From contig JBAMDO010000008.1 of the NCBI GenBank assembly GCA_037074765.1, positions 310,001 to 374,000 of the forward strand: a DNA stretch of 64,000 bases, given 5' to 3'. Below the pieces are notes generated by a model. That model did no database searches. It saw only the letters and a program-made list of their open reading frames with translations, and was not told the origin of the DNA. A program made the translations under genes and the position numbers. The stretch is from Mansonella perstans. Taxonomy: Eukaryota; Nematoda; Chromadorea; Rhabditida; Onchocercidae. Numbering within the stretch: the first letter of the stretch is position 1; each line of letters starts with the position of its first letter. Positions 44,224 to 56,700 of this stretch are shown in pieces.

Positions 44224-47200
44224 ACATATACATATACATACATATATGTATCAGCAGTATTTTTGCTGAAGGTCATAACATTAATCACAGAAGTTTTTAT
44301 ATTTTGAGAAGATCGTTTTTTTTTCCTTTACGTGCTGTATCGCTGTTTCACAGTCTGACGGTGAAAAGATAAAATTCAATTCAAGCATTATAATGAGCCG
44401 ATCAATCTGTTTTTTAACATTGCGCTATAACTGTTTACTGATGGATGAATTGTCCTTAAAAGCCTTTTCACTCCTTTCTTTCTTTATGATCTCACAAAAA
44501 ATCATCAAATGAATGATTCAGGACCCAATACTTCCTGATCATAAGTGTTCCGTAGGAGTTAACTAATTTCGATAATTGCTGTACAATCTCCTTCATGTTT
44601 CAAATAATTGTTAATTCATAAAAAGTACTATCACTGACTGCTATTCCTTTTCCACTTTATTCCATTTTTTTTTTGCTCTCTTCTAATTTCTCTCTCATTA
44701 GCATTTATCTTTAATTATCCTATTAAGATCCTACTTGTCCTCTACTAACCTTCCACAATTTCATTTAAAACAGCAAATTTTGAATGACAGAAATGACAGA
44801 ATTAAAATCGGTCATTTATTTATATACATATAATTTTATATACACACACAAACAATTTTAGTTTTAAAGAACTTTCACACAGGTAAGTGTGCAGCTGAAT
44901 CATAAATTATTTACTTACAACTTCCATTTCAATTTTCAATTAATTCTTCATGTTATACAATGAACATCTGAACATACCTACCATCTTATTATGTAGGGCA
45001 TATTGGTAATGCTGGTGATGATCTAAGTAGCAGTTGTCAATTAAAATGTCTAAGTTTAAAATGATGAATTTCGAGAACTGGTTTTATCACAGTTATTCGC
45101 AGAATGTGTTTTCTACATCTTTATTTTCCATTTTTTTTTTTAAATATAAGCTATTTCTCCCCAAAAGTACATTGATATATTTATATATATGTAACCAGAA
45201 GAGAACGATTCAAATATATCAACCTGTATAATTTCTATGGTTTATTGAAATAGTAAAATATCACTGACAAACCACAAATCTTACTTCAATTTCAAAATAA
45301 TTTTGAAATGCATTTAAAATCCTCTTTTTAATGACAATAAGAAAAAAAGAAAAAAAGCATCTCTTCCAGATGGTTATAACTATTTCATTGTTAAAATAAA
45401 ATTGAATCTCTTCTAGATGGTTATAACTATTTCATTGCTAAAGTAAAATTGAAAATATAAAAAAAGTATTCCATTCCTTCGTATATTTCTAATGTAATAA
45501 ATTTTATTATTGCAAATGAAAAACGATAAATGAAATTTAAAACTGACTAAATCGCATGCTCAGATTGTTTTTTTTACTTCTCTTCTATAAAGAATTTATT
45601 CAAATTCAAAACCTTATAGACTTTAAAACTGAATGAAAGACTACTGATACATATATATGTTTGTATAAATTTCCATAAACCGATCACAATTCTTAATTCC
45701 ATCATTCAATTTATTCAATAAAATTTCACTATTGAAAAATCCAAATTTACATTTCTTAAACTTCAAAAATTTCTGATGAGCTTGATAAGATGCTATTTCA
45801 ATTTCAATCTTTACACTCTAAAAGACTCTCGTTAGCTTAACTAACTGAATCAATTTTTTCTAAGGCAAGAAAAGTTTCAAGTAATTTAAATGTAATTATC
45901 ATTAGAGATTAAAAGATAAATTGCTCGAAAAAAGAATAGGATCCATCGAGAAAATCTGTAGAGGGAAAATAAACATAATGATGATCATTAAATATTTAAC
46001 TTCAAATTTCAGAAATTGCACGCTTACATTTTTTTTTTAGCAGATGAAAATAACCGACACTTTTATTGACACCATCTCATTGCACCTAACTTTTAGAACT
46101 TTTAAAATTCAAACTTAAGTGACTGAACAGAAAATTTCAAAAAGCAATGTGAAATGGAAAACAAAAGATCAATATGATAGTGAAAAGAGATCATAATAAA
46201 AAATAATCTTAAAATTGATTTGTATATAAAATCTGCTAAAATTTAGAGAATTTTTGGAACAAACAAGCAAACATATTTTAAAAAATTTTTTGGAAATTGC
46301 TTACATCTTTCAACAAATGCAAGTGATACTGTTATTATTTCTAATTTCAAAAATCAACATCTAATTCGTAAAATTCTTAAAATTTGATTTAAAACTTTTA
46401 ACTTTAAAATTTAAATAATTTTTGATTCAGAAAAAGCAACAATTAATAATACGATCTATTCAACAGAATATTGTAAAGATTTCTAGAAAACGAAGTAAGA
46501 GCTTGATGAAAATGAGATATCAACTAAGATATATGAGAAAGAATGTGCAAAGTGTTGAGGCGTGAAAAATGATCACGCTGAAACGTCAAAACCGTCATAT
46601 TCTTCTAATGAATTACATCAAGAAGAAAGCTGAAAATGTTCCAGTAACATACCTGACTATTAGAAACTTCTCTTTGACGTTGCTTGATTACAGAAACTTG
46701 GAAGTTCAAAATAATTGTCCAGATAAGTCCTAAAGTTAATTTCGGACTTCCCTCAACAATATCTTCCGGTCGAATATTGACAGTTTTAATCTGAAATTGG
46801 AAATTATCAAATTTAAAATTCATTATCATATCTGAATTGAGTTAATTTTTATGTCTCAGCAAAGTGCTAAGTGTATAAATTTATAGCAAAATAATTGACA
46901 GCAATGAAATTTAAATTTAAGAACACTAACATTTTTCTTCTTTAAAAAATCCAGACAATATTGTACATTTTGTATCCTATGAAAGCGTGTAAACCCGTTT
47001 TCACGAGGCTGAAAAGAGAAGCAAAATCAAAAATGTGAATTTTGAAATTTCCCATACTTGTTCAAAATATTTCGCCTCACACATCACAATTTTGTAAGTA
47101 ATATAAAGCAGATTGTTACCCTAACATTAATAAAATTTATTACTTTCTTCACAGCGTTTATTTACAATTTATGCAATGAATTTTTAAATTCCTGCATGAA

Positions 47201-50200
47201 TATAACACTTCCTGTTGATTTAGACATTATTAAGAATTCTGTTCTTCAATTGAAATTAAATTCATTCAAGGACTTTTTTACTAATTTGACAGATATGAAA
47301 TTTACAGAAAACTACATAGGATTTGTTAATGGAAATGATTTTGTAAACATTAATTAGTGTTGTGCTCTTTATTTGAAAGAATTTCGATCATATTGTCAAA
47401 TCATTTTGGTTACAGGAGTTTAGAGGATACTGATGTTGTAAAAATTATAAAAGTGTCTTTTGTAGCACTTCGCTGTATCAAAACAGGTTATTCGTTAATT
47501 TATGAAATGAAGGAAATTGTTGATTAATTAATCTTCCTTCCGAAAAAATAGAAAGTTTTGTTTTTTAAAAGAAACAAGCTTTTTGTGAAGTTTCCAAGGA
47601 CGCACTCAGAAAATATGTAGTTGAAAATGGGAATGTAAAATTGGTAAAGTTCAGTTTACAGTAAATTTGTTGACAAATGAAGAGAATCACAATGTCGAAC
47701 AATTTCTGTAATAGTTGAAGCTAAAGCTCATTTAAATTTCAATAAATGATCGAAATGTAGAGTATCACAATTTTCATGAATACGAAATCAGTGAAAATGT
47801 GAAAATTCATAAAATTGAATTGATAAATGGCAACTTTCTATGAATGTCTTTTTTATAGCTTTGCATTTTGAAAAATTTCGCTTAAAAAAATTAGCGATAA
47901 TATTAGAAATAATTAATAAAAAAAAGTGTTGCAATTAATCACTTCAAATGAAACAAAATTCAAATACGACTTACCAGTATGACTAACCTACTTAATTACT
48001 ACAAGTTACTTTAATTACTCAACACTGATTTTAACAAAGCAATTGAAACAGCGATACAATAAAAGTTATTGATTTCATGTATTTCTGTATATAAATTCAT
48101 ATGAAAAAATTAAATTAAAATACGATCTGTTCTGAATCAATAGAAGTGAAAAGAGAAGCGCAAGACTTAGGCTTTGTAAAATAGAAGAAAAGAAGCCTAG
48201 TTACAACATAATGGATACCAGTTTTTTGGCAGAAAGTGCCTCGAGCAATGCGATGAGATTGTATCCATCGGTGAGATCAACAAAGAGATCTTCCACATGC
48301 AGTCCAGTCTGTAAGAAAAAAGAAATCTTTTTTTTCAAAAAAGAAATTAAATTTTAATTGAACAAGTAGAAATTTTACTTTTCCGATTTTTTATTTTTTC
48401 ATCTGAAGCATGGAAGATTCAATTGTGAAAAAAAAAAGATTGTAATAAAAGGAATAAGGAATAGTCCTTTTTCATATTTAGAATATTCTTGAAAAGAAAT
48501 TAAATTTGCCACTGAAATAAGCAAAATGTGAAATAAAAATTTTCAAATTTAAAAAAAAAAACAAAACACTTTCTCATGCAATTAACGTAAATGATTACGA
48601 ATTTTATAATTAAGTAGTTAAGTATTTTATTTATATTCTATATATACAAACTTAATTCTATATTAATTGTATATTATATGATATATAATATCATGTGGTT
48701 TCGATTGTTTATTAAACAAAAATTATTTGCAATTTTTTCTAATAAATTTTACATGTAAAATATGTGAGGAAATTTTGAGAACAGATTTGTTTTAAAACAT
48801 TTACTTCAATAAAAGCCATAAGAGAGAAATTACACTGGATATTGGGGGTTTTTTCATTTCATTTTAATTTTAGTCGCAGCATTGGGTGAGTCATAGATTG
48901 AGAAACAGAACAGAGGGATTTTTTTTTTAAGAGAGTTCGCCCTATCGATGACATCAGGGAAATATTAAATCTTTGTGTCCAATTTATTTCAGTTTCACTT
49001 TGGGAAATATTGGGATTCCTATCGATGACATCAGGGAAATATTGGAATCTTTGTGTCCAATTTATTTCAGTTTCATTTTGGAAAATATTGGGATTCCTAT
49101 CGATGACATCAGGGAAATATTGGAATCTTTGTGTCCAATTTATTTCAGTTTCACTTTGGGAAATATTGGGATTCCTATCGATGACATCAGGGAAATATTG
49201 GAATCTTTGTGTCCAATTTATTTCAGTTTCACTTTGGGAAATACTGGGATTCCTATCGATGACATCAGGGAAATATTGGAATCTTTGTATCCAATTTATT
49301 TCTCAATTTGATTTTGGGAAATACTGGGATTCCTATAACTGCTAAGATATGATACTTCTGCTTCCAACTTATTTCACTCTGATTTATGCTTGTTTCGAAA
49401 AATTTTAAAATGCAAAAGTGAAATAAATAATTACACAGCACAATAAGTACATAATATCTGTTTACTTGTCAACTTCTTAATCATTTCTAAATTTTTAAAT
49501 TTACGGTAATAGGAAGTGAACTTGAAAGATCGCTGCAGTCAGCAAGGAAACACAATTCACACAATATTTGAATATTGTGTTTGACACAATATTTGACAAT
49601 ATCTAATAACAATATTTGACACAAATCACCAAGTTGCTAATTATTGCAAAACTGACTATTTTTTGAATTGTATCCCGACTACAGAGCTATGGATTCTTAA
49701 ATTTAATTTTGTTTTTAAAATTCGAAACTAAAAAACCCAGAAGAAAGTTTTAAAAGCTTAAAATTATATAAAAGTTTAGTGAAAGAATAAAAAATGAAAA
49801 CAAAAGAAATGATAAAAACTAACCTTGCCGAGATGTTTGTTCACCCATTTTGTGAATGTTTTCTTTTGAATGGCATCACGTTCATCTAAAGAACAATGAG
49901 CTTTTTCACAAAAGAGTTGACAATTTTAAGATTTAAAAAAAAGAAGTAATAGAAGATTGAATATAATCAAAAGAATCAGAAAAAAAATTAAATGAATTTT
50001 CTCAAGTGGATTTTTGTTTAAGTTGAATTCATACCACGTGGATTGAAGATATTTCAAATATGCTGACAATTTCAAGCCGTTCATATCAGATAACAGTTAT
50101 ACAAATTTTTTCATGCAATTCTGTGCTTTTTATATTCTCCAAGAACTCAATTTGTCATTTTACAGTAATGTTAAGAGTCCGATAATATTAAGGTCAATTA

Positions 50201-53200
50201 AGTCACGAATAGATCAAGTGTTCCACAAACAACGCAGAAGTTAAGAATTACCAAGTAGTAACTATATCTAACTATGCATCCTGAATGCAATAACGATCAC
50301 TGTGAATTTTCCATTTAAAAGTTGTCTAAATAAAAGTTTCATTTTTGTTCATTTTTTTTTATTACAAAAAATCTCTTCAAAATTTCCAGTTCTTTTATTT
50401 GAAAAATTCAATCAAACAGGAATAGATTTTCCTGACTTTATACGAAAAAATTAGCACATAAAAGTTTTGTGTTGATTGTTGACCTTTGGTGCCGAAAAAT
50501 GACCTCAAATTACTTAGTTTACAAAGTATTGAGATTTATCGGTTCGTTTAGATTCAAAGAGCAATAAAAGAAAGAGCGTAAAAATGTTTTGTCAACTAAA
50601 TAATTTGAGGTCAGGTCATTTCTATAACTTATCTAGAATGACCAAGGTCAAAGATAATAGGAGGTGTAGAATATGGTAACTTAATGGAAACTGACAAGAT
50701 TGTGTTTCACATTGATAGTTAGAATCAAACTTATCTGGAGAACTGAAAGAAGAGATATTAAGAGTAATTGACTACTAGGGTTTGAATCTTTTCAGATGAC
50801 CAAAAGAGATTTGTGTTTAATCTTTTAGATACACAAAACAATGAAAATCTAAAATAGCTCAGAGAGAACTGATCTTGATCTAATGATCATATAAGTAATA
50901 TTCTTAAGATATAGCGGAGAATATTCCTGAAAAGAAATTAAATTTGCCACTGAAATAAGCAATCGATGGGAAGATGCTTTTAAATATTTTCACAATTTCA
51001 GTTCAATACTAATGACTGTATAATTTACAAATGAGAAATGTTCAGAGAAGGGAAAATAAAAAACACAGAGACGAGAGAAAAATGTAAACTGCATGGTTTG
51101 AAAAATGAATTTCAATGAAATGGAATTTAAAATTACCCAAATATATGCCGAATATTAAGTTTAATTTTTTAAAATTTATCTGATATGGGATCTGTCAACA
51201 GAGTTGAATATAAATGGAACAAAGTGTGAAATAGAAAAGCAGTGAATTCAAATACTAAAATATTAAAATGTACTAAGAAACCAAAGAGTGAAACATAAAA
51301 ATATTAAACGTGGCAATATTCCAACAAAACTGTGGCATTTCCGGCAAATTATATTCATTCCGATCCGCCTTAATCAGTATAATCATGCTTTGATAGTATG
51401 GTTATGGATACTGTATGACGATAATAAAATGTAATCCGGAATATAGGAAATCTCTGTGATTACATTCAACTGAATGAATGCATGATAGAGAAGAACTAGA
51501 AGATTTCTGAAATTCAAGCTCATATGAAAGCTTCTACGTAGTATTCGACTGAACGTGAGTTTTCCTACAAACGGACAAAACAGAATGACCAGCAAGTTTT
51601 CATTCCTGAATCTTTTCAGATGCAACGACGATCATTTGAATATTTTACAATATTTCGAGAAAAATGATGGACAAAATAGACGGAATTAGGAAAAGCTAAT
51701 ATCGCTGTTAATTATGAATAATTTTGATAGATTTGATTAAATTTTAGCAGTGTAATTTAAACATTGCATCATTGTAATTGATAGATTTAACGATAAGAAT
51801 TTTTAATTGTAATGTAGAATTAAACATACTAATGATAAGGAATGGAGAGAGAAATTATCAGAATACATATTGATAATTGATTGATAAGAGATAAGACAAA
51901 CTTACCTTTGTATTTTTCCAAATTATTTTCATAATGCTCCAAACATTCAGTTTCATTAGATTCAAAGCAGTAATAGTCAAATGAGGAGACATCAGATGAA
52001 TAGCCCTGATGTGAGAATGGAGTTGATGACAGTGACATCTTTTATGATTGCTATCAGGAATTATAATTCAGAAAGTCATCATTAATAATACGTTTAGAAG
52101 ATAGCATCCATCGGAAGTTTCTCTCTTGTACGGCTATAGCATTGAAATAAAGCTCTCTAAAGTTCAATCTATTAAATTTGAAAGATACGACGAAAAAAAA
52201 AGAAAAAACAAACTCATCAATAAGTGATTGTTACAAATATCATCGAAAGGTAATCAAACAAACTTGAAAAAATGTACTATCAAACTTTTAAAAGATAAAA
52301 TATACAAGTCATTGTCAATAAAATCAGTAAGTTGACAAAACAAAAAGAAAAGTTGAAAAATGACAGCATCTATCATATGTGGACAGTGGTCTCTCTTGAA
52401 TAACAGAACAGTTCAATTACTGAATTCCTTCTTCATCGAGCATGTCAATGATGGCTACTTGCTTACAGTAATAAATAAGATTGTAAAGAATTCAGTTAAA
52501 TTAGTGAAATGTTACTGCATCATTTAATTACTTGAATAATAAAATAATTAACTGTAAAGTAGTAGTATATTGGGATTAAGTTTATTGCTGTTATCACGTA
52601 AAAGTGAAAATAAAAGGTAAAGTATCGCAACGGAAATTTGTTTAAAAATTTAACAAAGATTTTATGATAAGATAAAGGCAGAAATTAATTACGGTTAAAA
52701 TGAAGATGTGTAGAAGAGAGCAATTAAGGTGAGAGGAAATGAACAGGTAAATATTAGTCGTAAATTGCTATGATTATGAAAGAAATGAAATGATTTCGCG
52801 GGATGAATTTTAATAAAAGTTGTTAGCCTATCGATATCGATACTGATAAATCAAAGTTTAGCTAATACAACAACAATGATGAAAATGATTCTGATGTAAA
52901 TGCGGAAATCATTGATGGGACAGATGAGTAATGATGACCTGACCTATTAGCCTATCGATATCGATACTGATAGATCAAAGTTTAGCTAATACAACAACAA
53001 TGATGAAAATGATTCTGATGTAAATGATGGGACAGATGAGTAATGATGACCTGACCTATTAGCCTATCGATATCGATACTGATAGATCAAAGTTTAGCTA
53101 ATACAACAACAATGATGAAAATGATTCTGATGTAAATGATGGGACAGATGAGTAATGATGACCTGACCTATTAGCCTATCGATATCGATACTGATAGATC

Positions 53201-53743
53201 AAAGTTTAGCTAATACAACAACAATGATGAAAATGATTCTGATGTAAATGCGGAAATCATTGATGGGAAAGATGAGTGATGATGACCTGACCTGTAAGAG
53301 ATGAGGAGTGAGTGAAAGGAATGTGTATGGATGGAGGGAATAAGATCCTTTTAAATATACATCAAGTGGACATAGGCAATCACAATCTTCTGGATATCAT
53401 AGCTCCACTTGAAGAAAGGGATTAATGAGAGAATATAAATGTATCGGCTCCATTTCTCCGGTATAGTACAGAGACACAGAAAAAAAGAAGTGTCAGAATT
53501 TGCATATCCGATGGGAATGAGATATCGAAGTCAGTGTGTGTGTGTGTGTGTGTATGTGTGTATGTATGTGTATTGTGTGTATGTGTGTGTGTATGTGTGT
53601 GTGTATGTGTGTGTGTATGTGTGTATGTGTGTGTGTATGTGTGTGTATGTGTGTGTATGTGTGTATGTGTGTGTATGTGTGTGTATGTGTGTGTATGTGT
53701 GTATGTGTATGTGTGTGTGTGTGTATGTGTGTGTGTGTGTGTA

Positions 53744-53774
<31 letters not shown>

Positions 53775-56700
53775 GTGTATGTGTGCAATAAAAAAAGGTG
53801 TTGAAAAAATTAATGAATTAGGGACTAATGTATTAGGATGTTTGCTGATTGAGTTCGAAAAAGCATTTGGCCAACAATTTGCACCAGCATTAATATTTGT
53901 TCTTATTGGTCATTGTAATATTCAATCGATATTAGAATAACTATTAAGAATTATTGTTTGCCGTCCATATATGATGATTTATCATTTACATATTTTTTGT
54001 TTACTTTTTCTATCAATGACTAATGCCATTATAACTATTTCCATTGCCTTTCTCATTTCTTACTTAATGAAAATTGTTGAAAAAAAAAAAGGAAATTCTC
54101 TTTCTCTCTAATTTATTATATTAATTAATGTAGCATTAATTAGATACTATTTGATGATATTCACAATCAATAATGATAGTCCTATAGAAAAATTCTAAAA
54201 TCCTAATTACCTATCTAGGCTATTTGTGTTGGGCCAAGAAAATAAATCAATAATTGGCCAATATAATGCATCCTTTTGATTGCATCTAAAACGAGTAAAA
54301 AAATAATTCAGAAAATATGTCCAATAAATAGGAGAATATTTTGATAGCAATGCTTCTCAGTAAGCTTTAAATGTTAGCTATGCACAAAAAAATGAAGACA
54401 TTTCTCATTTTAAGCATTGTGATCATCAGTCCAGTGTTGTCATCTGATCATTAGTATCACACTCACCATTACAACAATTATCGTAACAGACACACACACA
54501 CACACACACACATACACAAACACACACACACACACACAAACACACATACACAAACACACACACACACATATACATACATGCACATACATTAACATACACA
54601 CAAATACACAGACAGACTATACATAAGCATATATTTGTGTATCAGAAACACACAACTATGTCTACACCATTTCCGACAGTCTAAACATAACCCGATGTTG
54701 TATGATGGAATTAAATGTGGTTGTTAAATCTCCGCGAAATTTCTAAACATTAGATTGAGGTAAACTTAATTGTAGCGATATGCAATCAATTTTATGGGAT
54801 ATTACACATTTTAAAAGACCCTAAACTTTTTTTTAGATTACAAATGGCATGCGATTAAAATGGCCATCAAGACAGATAGCAAACCCAAAATTCTTTTTCT
54901 TTTTATCATTTGTAAATTAGAAAAAAAAAAGTGATATTATTATGGGATCAATTGTTAAGCAAAAGTAAAACAATTAAAATGTTCAAATGACATTAATTTG
55001 AAAAAAAAAGACTAAGAACTAATTTAATTAATTGGTATGAACGAAAACTGTTAATTAATGGTTATGTTAAAATGATTTTTAATTATTCACAATGGAATAT
55101 AGTGTAAGATGGAAAGGTAACTTGAAGGAAAGTTCATATGGCAAAAGATTCCCGATCAAATTAATGCATTTTGTCATAGAATGAAAGAAGGTGAGAAGTT
55201 GTTAATTACAATAAAATAATTACTATGTAAAGCACTCAGACCAATAAGAACTATCCTATATAACCAAATGAATTTATGTTTAACTTAAATTTAATCTTGG
55301 ATATCACATAACAACGACACTTATTTTGCTCATTATATTACTTCAAAGTTAAATTATTAGTTTAAAATTTGCAAAACGACATCAATGTTTGTCAAATAGG
55401 TAAATGGCCTATAACTAAAGTCTAACTGATTACAGTTCAAGTAATATTGAATTTATTGATCGCTACTAAAATCGTGAACGGGACACAAATGCTTCAATTT
55501 TCAGCTTTTTAATGAAATATTTGAGAATTATGCTTTAATGAATCAATAAAGTATATTGCTAATGTAGTCGTCGCTGACAAAATTGATGAATGAATGTCTG
55601 TTTAATTTTGAGTGAACTATTTGAATTACTTTTTTCCAGTAGAAAAGTCGAAAAATTTTCGAGTCACAATGGAATTTTGTAGTATCAATTGTTTCAAATT
55701 AAAATGCTTATGAAACAAATGATTTGGTAAATCTTTTGCCTGAAATTACACACTGTCGGCATATTGTAAGGAACTGGTTGCTTATAATAAAATCAATTTA
55801 TGTCAGAATATTGTAACCTTTGATCTTTAACACCTATGTGCGATTATCAAGAAAAGTTAAAATAGTCCTCCTCTACTTAATGTTTAAAGGTCACGTTAAA
55901 ATTTTATAAGCCAAATCCACTTATCTCCGCTACTAAGGTGACATTTACCTAAAAGCTTTATCCTTTGTTATCGTTCCTTTTACAACATCCTTCGACAGCT
56001 TTTTTTTTTTCTGCTCTTTTTATTTCATTATCATTTGTTAAAGTGCTTTCGACTAATTTTTGCCACTGTCTTGCTCATTTTCGATTATCGTTATTCTCTA
56101 TTGATTGTACCGCTTTATTAGTACTTGTGCAAAAAAATTTAATTATCTAAGTTTGAGGCTGACAAGCATCAACAAAGCATTCAACAAGAACTATTGATAC
56201 AAAAAAAAAATGCAAGAAAGACTGCTAAGAACTTACTTCTACTAATGTATTTTTAGAACACGTATGAATAATATGCAATTGCTGAGCTACTTTAAAGTGA
56301 TAATTATTTTTAACGAAAAAGACAATTAAATACAAATGAAACAAATTCCTGTTATTGATTTTAGTCAAATTCCTGCTATTGATTTTAGTCATTTTAGTCA
56401 ATACACACATACTTATAGCATACTTCATTTTGGCTATAATTCTCAAAGTCCCAAAAATGCTGTCGAAATTGTTTGGATAAGATTAGAATTAATCTAAATC
56501 ATTAACAGACTGGAAATTAAACAAAAGTTTGACAAATCACAGCGTGAACTTTATATTATTATTCCGGCTTTACACTACTCTAACATTGAGGCTTCATTGA
56601 TTTAGCAAATTGATCGAACCAAACGGATTAAACACAAGAGTCAAAGAGATTATTAATACTAGAGCCAAAAGAAAAAAAACATTATTTTAAAACTTTTAAC

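Larger units (their letters stand above)
43281..46652 (-). other. Intron sequence and putative promoter of the internal first exon
   Basis: Upstream of the 43280 ATG lie two CA-rich microsatellites, a CT-rich stretch (about 44035-44070) and a 47-bp duplication (45361-45454). No TATA element was assigned with confidence and no other exon is supported. Confidence 0.4.
48309..49823 (-). other. CH1 intron with minisatellite
   Basis: This 1.5-kb intron contains the 78-bp repeat array (48941-49345) and a short palindrome (49560-49579). No exon is supported. Confidence 0.6.

Noticed and set aside
48973..49345. Two overlapping plus-strand frames of about 110 residues
   Set aside because: Both arise from the 78-bp minisatellite, whose period is divisible by three; there is no start context or neighbouring exon.
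53439..53788. Long Val/Cys/Tyr or His/Thr frames on both strands
   Set aside because: They are translations of the (TG)n microsatellite.
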